Program-made: the position numbers and the translations under genes
Notes under the pieces: generated by a model
Database searches by the model: none
Told to the model about the DNA's origin: nothing
Seen by the model: the letters and a program-made list of their open reading frames with translations, nothing else
NCBI GenBank assembly: GCA_910589055.1
Contig: CAJURN010000009.1
Coordinates: forward strand, 1 to 64,000
Origin: an uncultured Muribaculaceae bacterium
GTDB taxonomy: Bacteria; Bacteroidota; Bacteroidia; Bacteroidales; Muribaculaceae
Direction: 5' to 3'
Length of the DNA: 64,000 bases
In this document: piece after piece, positions 34,301 to 41,439 of the stretch
How positions within the stretch are numbered: position 1 is the stretch's first letter
Layout of the letters: each line of letters begins with the position of its first letter

Positions 34301-34420
34301 CTCGGCCTGAGGCTTGACTTTAAGGTTGTCGAACTTTTGCTCGTAAGAAGCCGCCGATGATGTCACAGCCACACCGGACAATAGCATAAATGCAATGCTT
34401 TTTAGGGTAGATTTGAGCAT
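31373..34420 (-). CDS. large secreted multi-domain surface protein, T9SS-like C-terminus
   Basis: A 1015-residue protein with a signal peptide (about residues 1-24). An N-terminal jelly-roll resembles choice-of-anchor J domains (WKELTFELAEPTYLGFKLS). Immunoglobulin-like CARDB/ASPM-type strands follow (LRLSNTGGAPLELTALTLP). A second choice-of-anchor J region comes near residues 425-580. A carboxypeptidase-regulatory-like domain is near residue 890 (AGAEILLQSGDVRYSAVSDADGTYSIG). The last 50 residues (VVYDAGGRQV...GVYIVRCGENAVKVLV) resemble a type A sorting domain of the type IX secretion system. It has its own promoter and terminator. The ligand is unknown. Confidence 0.82.
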   Translation of the reverse strand: MLKSTLKSIAFMLLSGVAVTSSAASYEQKFDNLKVKPQAEFAPEGWSRIVASQSWYGDGPYYMDYRAFTSNGKDGAYLYAPRQRIVYPDWPDEDYVDCDDILITPAVKGAVSIWHRAATSTSYTYIEVYACTPSGDTYEKGALLHTVKAAEMSTSTWKELTFELAEPTYLGFKLSNVNVDEFTAETLCNGADEKAAIAISDLALLDAAPLPSPDNTTEVAYNVTVTNTGPMTLAPGDANYTLSVEQYMNDREVIATVPIDATLNPGESATVRVAAKVNPGDKETRFRYDVVENISGVRLNGSWVTVKPYKPEIVLCMASASTTKDMAGVLGYGIVGDSPVSRTLRLSNTGGAPLELTALTLPDGYSSNLTIPATVAPAATVEFNVTLAPGAPGVKAGNMTFSATGMADKSYSVAGGVAGDGLWMEDFEDGVPSYLLQIEQYSGYPWNEVVLADEYEGCGLGKKAANCGGVTMLVSPKLKFEEGEQMIFSAAQEAYSSVMHVYHSTDRVEWEELMSIGGLDSYGDAVKEYDTYFSNVKVTTKGENYEFVQFVLSNIPAGEGYIAFEAGRARLDNVLGGTTADAGCDILVKGHSHPKKGVVNEACYGRIILHNLMTAPVAAEDYSVILHVGDEDVELADRPEIAAGAEADIQVAFTPHAAGAFPVYLTLKTGDAEVHTPETVVKVEAEEALVEHVTGTPTAAGLKVPLSSTYNESTSQFIYSAGELGLNPGDEISKIEFYGFVLSEKEVDNHIRLWMENTEVRNIAASTARDVTDFQPIYTGIWSPEFDGDADNHVAVLTIRLADAFVYTGDNVLMILESVSDDFKSVYFETCTTGTSIYKRTDTENGLAAESWIEQSGRPVAHIYSPYEVHTVSGKILDYHERIPVAGAEILLQSGDVRYSAVSDADGTYSIGVIKHDLDYQMTVSKEHYNTSWPCTVNCAEGNVNQDVIIMKTGMSGISDASVGTLEVKVVGNDIVAPEGAVVYDAGGRQVSGKSLVAGVYIVRCGENAVKVLVP

Positions 34421-34486
34421 AAAAACAATAGTTGTAGTTAATGAATGGATTATTGGGAGTAATATACTATTTTCTGTTGACAGTTT

Positions 34487-34495
34487 GCAAAAATA
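34487..34495 (-). promoter_or_regulatory. promoter -7 element of the surface protein gene
   Basis: On the minus strand TATTTTTGC fits TAnnTTTGC, 66 nt before the start codon. The -33 element is not clear. Confidence 0.4.
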
Positions 34496-34665
34496 GGGTT
34501 AACCTCCGCAAACGTACATATATTTTTACTTCTCTCCAAATTTTTTTGAATGATTTTTTTGAAAAACTCGCTTATATAAAGCCAAATACGGCCATGGCGT
34601 GCTCCGGATGGGAAATAGATTGATGTTATAAAATGTTAATTATTGATTTTAAAAGGTACTTTGTA

Positions 34666-34697
34666 TTGCATAGTACTGTAAAACTACATACCTTTGC
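34666..34697 (+). promoter_or_regulatory. padR-pspC operon promoter
   Basis: TTG (34666-34668), 20 nt, TACCTTTGC (34689-34697): a good match to the Bacteroidetes consensus. It gives a leader of about 80 nt before the PadR start. PadR proteins often bind near their own promoter, but no clear palindrome was identified. Confidence 0.65.
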
Positions 34698-34782
34698 AAT
34701 GTCGAAAGACAAAAGGCTTTTCGCCCTCTGAATAATCTACATCTATATCTACTGAATCTACAAGAACAAAAATGAAAGAACA

Positions 34783-35151
34783 ATGCCTATCAACATCGAC
34801 AACCTGAAATCACAAATGCGAAAAGGCATGCTCGAATTCTGCGTGCTTCTTCTGCTCAAGCAAGGTGACGCCTACGCTTCGGAAATCATCACACGGATGA
34901 AGGATGCGAGGCTCATCGTGATGGAGGGGACACTCTACCCGCTGCTGACCCGACTCAAAAACGACGGGCTGCTGACCTACCGCTGGGAAGAGTCGCCATC
35001 CGGCCCTCCGAGAAAATACTACTCCATCACCGACACCGGCGAGGTATTCCTGCAACAGCTCAAGCAATCATGGGATGAAATCTCGCACACTGTAAATCAC
35101 CTCCTGTCATCCTCAATATCAGAAAACTTCATCGAAAATCCCGAACAATGA
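34783..35151 (+). CDS. PadR family transcriptional regulator
   Basis: A 122-residue winged-helix regulator. The N-terminal domain shows the PadR pattern: MRKGMLEFCVLLLLKQGDAYASEI, then EGTLYPLLTRLKNDGLLTYRWEES and the wing GPPRKYYSITDTG. There is a short C-terminal helix. It overlaps the PspC gene by 4 nt (ATGA), so it probably controls that operon. The pairing PadR plus PspC-domain membrane protein suggests response to envelope state; that is inference. Confidence 0.92.
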   Translation: MPINIDNLKSQMRKGMLEFCVLLLLKQGDAYASEIITRMKDARLIVMEGTLYPLLTRLKNDGLLTYRWEESPSGPPRKYYSITDTGEVFLQQLKQSWDEISHTVNHLLSSSISENFIENPEQ

Positions 35152-36281
35152 AAAAATCTTTTCCCACCAACATAAACGGCAAAATATTCTACATCGACGA
35201 AGATGCCTACTCCCTGCTGCAAAATTACCTGTCGCAGTTGCATGCGACCTTTGTAGGCTCGGAGGGCGAAGAAATCGTTGCTGACATCGAGAGCAGGATT
35301 TCCGAACTGTTCGAGGAAAAAATCAATGCCGGAGCACATGTGATTATTATTTCCGACGTAAACACCATAATCGAGACCATGGGACGTCCCGAGGACATTT
35401 CCGACTCGGTAAGTCCTGAAGACACACCTCATGCCGAAGCGGACGGAAAGGCCGGCAACGGCCCGCGTCCTTCGCAGCGCATGCCCTTTATCTCGGTCAA
35501 CCTTCCGGGACGAAAGAGAATATTCCGCAATATGCAGAACAAGGTCTTCGGAGGCGTGTTCGGCGGTCTGGCGGCTTTCCTCGACTGGGATTCCACCATC
35601 ATGCGTATCCTCTACGTGGTCTTGGCAATATTCACTGCTCCGTTCGTCCACTTCTGGCCCTACGTGATTCTCTATCTCCTGGCTTGGATGATTATTCCGC
35701 CGGCACGCACTCCGCGACAGATACTCGAAATGCACGGCGAGCCGGTCAACATCGACACCGTAGGCCAGACAATCCTCAGCACCAGCCCTACCCCTCCGCC
35801 ATATAAGGGCAGCAGCAATTCGGGGGCAAATAATTTTTTCAGCACTATAATGTCGGTTTTCGCCAAGTGTATCATCGGATTCCTCGGATTGATGGGCGGT
35901 TTGATAGCAATCGGATGTACCGTAGCCATACTTACTTTTGCAACTGCCCTTATCTCGCACGGCATATTCGACTACGACGCTATTTTCGAGAGCATGGAAT
36001 TACTCGGCCGACCGCACTTCATCACATTCCTGCCCTGGGTAGTGATAGTCTGGTGTCTTGTTGCTATCATTCCGGCAATCGCACTCGTATGGACGGCAGC
36101 CTGCGTGCTTTTCAACTGCGCCGGAGTATCTCGCCCGGTAATCATATCGGCCATAATTGTTGAAGTCGTGCTCATCGCCGCCGGAATTGTGCTGACAATG
36201 ATTCTCAACTCCGCCCCCTATCACCACCTGAGCATGCTCCTGCCTGCTACGGCTATCACAGTTCCAATCTCCATGGCATAA
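35148..36281 (+). CDS. PspC domain-containing membrane protein
   Basis: A 377-residue protein. The first 110 residues are cytosolic (DEDAYSLLQNYLSQL, EEIVADIESRISELFEEKI), a region common in Bacteroidetes PspC proteins. A PspC domain follows at about residues 121-185 (KVFGGVFGGLAAFLDWDSTIMRILYVVL). Then come a linker and four hydrophobic helices, with a large alanine/isoleucine-rich segment at the end. PspC in enterobacteria activates the phage-shock response; here no PspA or PspF homologue is in sight. A perfect terminator follows. Confidence 0.88.
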   Translation: MKKSFPTNINGKIFYIDEDAYSLLQNYLSQLHATFVGSEGEEIVADIESRISELFEEKINAGAHVIIISDVNTIIETMGRPEDISDSVSPEDTPHAEADGKAGNGPRPSQRMPFISVNLPGRKRIFRNMQNKVFGGVFGGLAAFLDWDSTIMRILYVVLAIFTAPFVHFWPYVILYLLAWMIIPPARTPRQILEMHGEPVNIDTVGQTILSTSPTPPPYKGSSNSGANNFFSTIMSVFAKCIIGFLGLMGGLIAIGCTVAILTFATALISHGIFDYDAIFESMELLGRPHFITFLPWVVIVWCLVAIIPAIALVWTAACVLFNCAGVSRPVIISAIIVEVVLIAAGIVLTMILNSAPYHHLSMLLPATAITVPISMA

Positions 36282-36316
36282 ACCAAGCCGTCATAAACTA
36301 ATAAGATGTAAATATA

Positions 36317-36350
36317 CGTGTCCCGAAAGTTTCCCGACTTTCGGGACACG
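36317..36350 (+). terminator. padR-pspC operon terminator
   Basis: CGTGTCCCGAAAGT (36317-36330) pairs perfectly over 14 bp with ACTTTCGGGACACG (36337-36350), around the loop TTCCCG. ATATTTT follows. Confidence 0.88.
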
Positions 36351-36368
36351 CATATTTTAACCACTTTA

Positions 36369-36400
36369 TTTGAAATCTCAGCGATAAACCATATCTTTGC
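36369..36400 (+). promoter_or_regulatory. lipoprotein gene promoter
   Basis: TTTG (36369-36372), 19 nt, TATCTTTGC (36392-36400): a textbook Bacteroidetes promoter. It lies 26 nt before ATG 36426 and excludes the far upstream in-frame start. Confidence 0.75.
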
Positions 36401-36425
36401 AGAAAGCTATAACTCATTTTCTATC

Positions 36426-36881
36426 ATGTCCATGAATAAACTTTATTCTCTCCTGTTGTCATCACTTCTACTGAGTTTGGCATCCTGTGAAGAACCCGAT
36501 GCGGCACTCCGTTTTGATATAGAATCTACAACCGATTCAAATGCTGTCAATTTACAATATTTCTCAGCGGACCCTTCTTGCCTTCCGAAATCATACACTC
36601 TCTATGTCGATGAGGAAAGCGATGTAGAAATAACATTGGTTTGCACTAACAATGAAGAAAGTTTGTGCTTTTACAACACACCCAATAAATACCTCATCGC
36701 AAAAAGATATTGTTCCGCAAAAATCAACGGTTCCACCATCACCATAACATGTCGTTCTCAAACCGACCTTGAAAATGAAGACAGTTATACAATTTTGCCA
36801 GTTAAAAGCGAAGATAACCCAAACTTATCCACAAGCATAGCGATACAAAGATGCCCCAAAGAATTTCTTGATTTATATTAA
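36426..36881 (+). CDS. putative lipoprotein of unknown function
   Basis: A 151-residue protein from ATG 36426 (an alternative ATG lies two codons downstream). A signal peptide of about 20 residues ends in the lipobox LASC, so the mature N-terminus is a lipidated cysteine followed by EEPD. The mature part is acidic with beta-strand character (SYTLYVDEESDVEITLVC) and three or four cysteines. I recognise no family. It is more AT-rich than the housekeeping genes around it and stands before an AlbA_2 gene on the same strand, 124 nt apart. Confidence 0.7.
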   Translation: MSMNKLYSLLLSSLLLSLASCEEPDAALRFDIESTTDSNAVNLQYFSADPSCLPKSYTLYVDEESDVEITLVCTNNEESLCFYNTPNKYLIAKRYCSAKINGSTITITCRSQTDLENEDSYTILPVKSEDNPNLSTSIAIQRCPKEFLDLY

Positions 36882-37005
36882 AGATTGGTTACGCCGAAGA
36901 TTCAGGCTATATCCGGGCAGTGACAAAGATATTAAAAATGCTATAATGCACTAAAAGCGTTGAGCCTCAATTAAAAATATAACATGGCTTGATTAAATTT
37001 GTAGT

Positions 37006-38454
37006 ATGAATACATTGGGACTAACTCAGCTTCTCGATAAACTTGTTTCATTTCCACAAGAAACGGAATGGGTTGAGTTCAAGCATAATTTTCATTCGGA
37101 AGAAGAAATAGGTCAAAGATTGTCGGCTTTATCCAACAGTGCTGCACTTCTAAACAAACCATTCGGATATCTTGTGTTTGGAGTCGAGGATGGCACCCAC
37201 AAAATCGTTGGTACAACATTTAAGGCAAAACGCCATAAGAAAGGTAATGAGGAACTTGAAATGTGGCTCCTAAACCGCCTTAATCCAAGAATTGACATTG
37301 AGTGCTTTGAGTTTGATTATGAGGAAGAGCACATATCTCTTTATCGTATCCCAGCCGCTCCTGAACGTCCGGTGACTTTTTTGAATACGGCTTATATTCG
37401 TGTAGGCTCACTTACAAAACCTCTTATAGGCTATCCGGCGAAAGAAGCAAAACTATGGAGAAAAAACCGCAATAAGACTCTGGATAAGACTGTTGTAAAA
37501 GAATGTGGAAGTTCTGCTGATATTACACGTTTACTCAGCGTAGAGACATATTATGATCGGTTAAAGATACCTATGCCCCAAACAGTAGATAGTATCATAG
37601 ACCGTTTTATTTCAGAAAAATTCATTACCCCTACACTCACAGGATATGGCATTACTGAATTAGGCGCGATACTACTTGCAAAAGACTTACGGGACTTTGA
37701 TAATCTTTACCGTAAGGCTATGCGTGTAATTGTATATAACGGGAAAAGCAAAGTTGAGACTGTAAGGGAACAGGGCTTTGAACAAGGTTATGCCGTTTGT
37801 TTTCCAAAAATGATTGACTGGGTTAATGGTCAACTACCGGCAAACGAAGAGATTGGCAAAGCATTACGTGAAGATGTCAGAATGTATCCGGAAATAGCGA
37901 TAAGAGAAGTCTCAGCCAATATGATAATTCATCAGGATTTTTCCGTACTTGGTTTTCCCATGATTGAGATTTATTCTGATAGAGTCGAAATATCGTCACC
38001 GGGTCAACCGCTTATAAGTACAGACCGCTTTATTGATGAATATCAGTCGCGCAACGAAGAACTTGCAGATATAATGCGCCGAATGGGATTTTGCGAGGAA
38101 AAAGGCAGTGGCATGGACAAGGCTCTTTCTGCAATAGAAAAATACCAACTTCCGCCTATAAAGTATCGCGTATCGGATATTCGTACAACAATAATCTTAT
38201 CAGCATACAAAACATGGGCACAGACCTCTAAGGGAGAACGTGTGCAGGCTTGCTATCAACATGCTTGTTTAAAGTATTTGGCAAATGAAATGCTTACAAA
38301 CAAGTCATTACGCGAAAGATTGGGTGTTGATGAAAAGAATTATCCACTGGTGTCTATTGTCATAAAGGAAGCATTGGCGCAAGGCTTGATTAAAGTTGGA
38401 ACACCCGAAGGGACTAACAGACGTGATATTGCTTATATACCCAGTTGGGGATGA
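37006..38454 (+). CDS. AlbA_2 / RecG-like putative DNA-binding protein
   Basis: A 482-residue protein. The N-terminal AlbA_2 (Schlafen AlbA) domain is visible in ETEWVEFKHNFHSEEEIGQRLSALSNSA and GYLVFGVEDGTHKIVG. The middle and C-terminal parts match the RecG-like ATP-binding C-terminal domain (IREVSANMIIHQDFS, IEIYSDRVEISSPG, EEKGSGMDKAL). A winged-helix-like end follows. No helicase motor is present, so it is not RecG. Such proteins act as regulators or in mobile and defence contexts. AT-rich base use and isolation suggest horizontal transfer. Confidence 0.85.
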   Translation: MNTLGLTQLLDKLVSFPQETEWVEFKHNFHSEEEIGQRLSALSNSAALLNKPFGYLVFGVEDGTHKIVGTTFKAKRHKKGNEELEMWLLNRLNPRIDIECFEFDYEEEHISLYRIPAAPERPVTFLNTAYIRVGSLTKPLIGYPAKEAKLWRKNRNKTLDKTVVKECGSSADITRLLSVETYYDRLKIPMPQTVDSIIDRFISEKFITPTLTGYGITELGAILLAKDLRDFDNLYRKAMRVIVYNGKSKVETVREQGFEQGYAVCFPKMIDWVNGQLPANEEIGKALREDVRMYPEIAIREVSANMIIHQDFSVLGFPMIEIYSDRVEISSPGQPLISTDRFIDEYQSRNEELADIMRRMGFCEEKGSGMDKALSAIEKYQLPPIKYRVSDIRTTIILSAYKTWAQTSKGERVQACYQHACLKYLANEMLTNKSLRERLGVDEKNYPLVSIVIKEALAQGLIKVGTPEGTNRRDIAYIPSWG

Positions 38455-38596
38455 TTCATGTAATTTCATGTAATAAACAAAACAATATTGAATATACGAT
38501 AATTGCCTTCAATACATCACTTCTTTATTTTTCAGACTCTTACAAAGACTTTGCAAAGGTCATACTCATGTATGCTTCATGTAATATATTGAATCA

Positions 38597-38629
38597 AAAG
38601 AGGCTGCGTCTTTTTGACACAGCCTCTTT
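38597..38629. terminator. bidirectional terminator between the AlbA_2 gene and malQ
   Basis: AAAGAGGCTG (38597-38606) pairs with CAGCCTCTTT (38620-38629). It has an A-run before and GGTTTT after, and lies between convergent genes. Confidence 0.82.
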
Positions 38630-38650
38630 GGTTTTAGATATCATTCGGCA

Positions 38651-41326
38651 TCAGCGGCCGGAGTTGTGGATTTTGTCGCGAAGACGTGCTGTGAAATCGG
38701 TGTCGCGCAGAAGGTCTTCGATGTTCAGGTGCATGCGGTAGCGCCAGTAGTGACGCGAATTGGCCGGAACATTGATTTGTTCTTCCTGCGGATTCTCGCG
38801 ACGCAAATCGCCGTCGATCGAGAGCCAGTCCTGAAGCGGGAGTATACACAGCATCGAAGGAGAGTCAAGATGCAGGTCGATGATGCGGTCGCAAACCCAA
38901 GGTTCGGCAAAGTAAGGAGCCGCACCTTGGCAGTGGAGCACTTTGTTGTAGAAATCCTGGGTCTTGTCGCGGTTCTCTTCCCACCACTGGCGTATGCCGC
39001 CCATATCGTGGGTCGAGGTTGTGCACACCGAGAGATAAGGATAGTTCCAGGTGTTGCCGAACTCGGCGCCCGGATCCTTGGGCATGCGCTGGATTTCAAG
39101 CGCGAGAATTTCCAACTGCTGCATCACCGCGGGCACACATGCCGGAATCATACCGAGGTCTTCGGCACAGACGAGCATATCGGTGGAATCAATCAGCGGA
39201 GGAAGTTTCCACATTGCCTTGCCATACCAGAAGTCATTGTGACGGTGATAGTAGAAATCGTTGTAGAGACGGTCGAAGCACCAGCGTTCGTAGTCGTTGA
39301 GCGAGCGGTAAACGTAGGTGAACTGCGCCGAGATACGCGGATGATACTTGCCTTTTTCGTACGGATCCTCGATAAAGAGCACATTGTCCACAAGGCCGAG
39401 AAGTCCGTCGCAGAGGCGGGAGTTCTTTTCGTTCTTGGGCAGTCCTGCGAAATAGTCGGCAATCTTGCGCTGGGTATTGAACTCGTCTTTGAGTCTGTAA
39501 CGTCCGTGACCGGCCGATTTCATATACTTCTTGCAGGCTTCCGAGGTGTACGGTCCGAAGAAGTCCTCCACGAAGTAGTCCATGATATACGGAGTGGTCT
39601 GGAGGTCGACGTCAATCCAGAAGTCGTAGTTATAGCGCAATTCGTCAACGCTGAAGGGAAGCGCCGGGTTGAAGATTCCGAGCAGACCGTGGATTGCATC
39701 CATAGGAATCTGCCAGATGCGGAAGAATCCGAGGATATGGTCGATGCGGTAGGCATCGAAGTATTCGGCCATCTTGCGGAAGCGGGCTTTCCACCATGCG
39801 AAGCCGTCCTTGTTCATTTCCTCCCAGTTGTAGGTCGGGAATCCCCAGTTCTGTCCGAGTACGGAGAAATCATCCGGCGGAGCTCCGGCCTGACAATCAA
39901 GGTTGAAGAGACGCGGATTGGTCCACGCGTCAACGCTCGTGCGGGATATGCCGATAGGAATATCGCCCTTTATGGCTACGCCGCGTTCGCTGGCATACTG
40001 ATGGACATGACGCATCTGCTTGTCCAGATAGAACTGCTGGTAGTAGACGAAATTAATATCGTCGGGATTTGCCTTGATAAATTTTGCAATTTTCTTAGCA
40101 TCATATTTTTCGTATTCGCCCCACTGCGAGAACTCGGCCGAGCCGAACTTATCGCGCAGCGCGCAATATGCGGCATACGGCTCAAGCCACGAGAGGTTTT
40201 TCTCCACGAACGCCTTGAAGTCGGGAGTAGCCATCACTTTGGCACCCTCCTGGCGGAAAATCTCGCGACAGAATTCGTTTTTGGCGTTGTTGACGCGCTC
40301 GTAGTCGATTTCCTTGAGTTCATTGAGTTCACGACCGAGATTGTCGTAGTACTGCTGACGTTTTTTGTCGGCGAGAGTACCCAGCTCACTCAGGCGCAGA
40401 TACATGGGATGCAGAGCGAAAGTCGAGTTGGCGTTATAGGGATACGAATCGGTCCATGTGTGGGTCATGGTCGTGTCGTTGACCGGAAGGAGCTGGATGA
40501 ACGACTGGCCTGTGGCAACCGCCCAGTCCACCATGTCCTTGACATCATAGAAATCACCCACACCGAAGTCGGATTTGGAGCGGATTGAGAACACGGGGAT
40601 AGCCACACCGGCACCTCGCCATGCGGGAGAATTGTCGATGTACTTCATTCCGTCGATAACAACGGCTTTCTCCGCACCGCCGTTGATTCCGGTTGTACGG
40701 TTGCCGCCGCCTTCCCAGGCTACGAGATTTCCGGTTGCCGCATCGAGAACAAGAAATTTGAACTCGGTATTGGCTGCCAGTGCCTGATATGGCAATTTAA
40801 CTTTCCATACGGGGAAGTCGGCATTGTTAAGACGGATTGCGCGTTCGGGCTTCCATGCGCCAAGCTGGTCGCTCTCGCCGCTCACGGCAAGAACATGGCC
40901 TGAAGCAATCATCGGAGCCGACACGGCCAGCATCACGGTTCCGGCCTCGGCAACCAGAGGAGTGTCGAGCTTCGGGCGGTGACAGATGCAATCGACAAAA
41001 GCCGAGGAATAGCTTGGTTTGTCCCAAGGCATATCCTGCCATCTGTCGTATATATCGTAGGCATGGGTGCCTTCGGATGTTTTGAAATTGCGTGATTTAC
41101 CCCACTCTTCCTTTACCTGACCGTTGTCGTGACGGACAAAGTAACGGTAAGTGAATGTACGGATGTTTTCAGGTACGTCGATTTGCGCCGACCACTTGTC
41201 GGGGTTGCTGAGATCCATTTTCAGGGCACGCGAGCGGTCGCCTCCGCCGAGGGCGGGAACATCGCCGGTGATGTACACGGACTCGCCCCAGTTGGTGCGG
41301 TAGTCTATGTGAAATGAAAGTTTCAT
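38651..41326 (-). CDS. malQ: 4-alpha-glucanotransferase with N-terminal CBM20 domains
   Basis: An 891-residue GH77 enzyme that transfers maltosyl or longer glucan units in glycogen and starch breakdown. Two CBM20 starch-binding domains occupy about residues 1-110 and 125-240 (VYITGDVPALGG; LAVSGESDQLGAWKPERAIRL). The GH77 barrel follows, with the nucleophile region AYRIDHILGFFRIW, the acid/base in LVCAEDLGMIP and the conserved STHDMGGIRQWW. It has no signal peptide, so it acts in the cytoplasm. It resembles plant DPE2-type enzymes in domain order. It stands alone, with its own promoter. Confidence 0.94.
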   Translation of the reverse strand: MKLSFHIDYRTNWGESVYITGDVPALGGGDRSRALKMDLSNPDKWSAQIDVPENIRTFTYRYFVRHDNGQVKEEWGKSRNFKTSEGTHAYDIYDRWQDMPWDKPSYSSAFVDCICHRPKLDTPLVAEAGTVMLAVSAPMIASGHVLAVSGESDQLGAWKPERAIRLNNADFPVWKVKLPYQALAANTEFKFLVLDAATGNLVAWEGGGNRTTGINGGAEKAVVIDGMKYIDNSPAWRGAGVAIPVFSIRSKSDFGVGDFYDVKDMVDWAVATGQSFIQLLPVNDTTMTHTWTDSYPYNANSTFALHPMYLRLSELGTLADKKRQQYYDNLGRELNELKEIDYERVNNAKNEFCREIFRQEGAKVMATPDFKAFVEKNLSWLEPYAAYCALRDKFGSAEFSQWGEYEKYDAKKIAKFIKANPDDINFVYYQQFYLDKQMRHVHQYASERGVAIKGDIPIGISRTSVDAWTNPRLFNLDCQAGAPPDDFSVLGQNWGFPTYNWEEMNKDGFAWWKARFRKMAEYFDAYRIDHILGFFRIWQIPMDAIHGLLGIFNPALPFSVDELRYNYDFWIDVDLQTTPYIMDYFVEDFFGPYTSEACKKYMKSAGHGRYRLKDEFNTQRKIADYFAGLPKNEKNSRLCDGLLGLVDNVLFIEDPYEKGKYHPRISAQFTYVYRSLNDYERWCFDRLYNDFYYHRHNDFWYGKAMWKLPPLIDSTDMLVCAEDLGMIPACVPAVMQQLEILALEIQRMPKDPGAEFGNTWNYPYLSVCTTSTHDMGGIRQWWEENRDKTQDFYNKVLHCQGAAPYFAEPWVCDRIIDLHLDSPSMLCILPLQDWLSIDGDLRRENPQEEQINVPANSRHYWRYRMHLNIEDLLRDTDFTARLRDKIHNSGR

Positions 41327-41390
41327 AAGTATTTAATTATTTCTCGTGGTTATCAGGTTGTATGATATAATGCTCAACACATTTGCATGG

Positions 41391-41399
41391 GCAAATATA
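41391..41399 (-). promoter_or_regulatory. malQ promoter -7 element
   Basis: On the minus strand TATATTTGC matches the consensus, 65 nt before the malQ start codon. The -33 element is unclear. Confidence 0.45.
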
Positions 41400-41439
41400 A
41401 TACAAATTCCCGTCCAACCACGAGATTTAACATTATTTT

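Noticed and set aside
34441..34623. 60-residue plus-strand frame upstream of padR
   Set aside because: It covers the promoter region of the surface protein gene and shows no domain.
38666..40588. 640-residue frame antisense to malQ
   Set aside because: malQ is intact on the minus strand with all catalytic motifs; the antisense frame has no recognisable domain.
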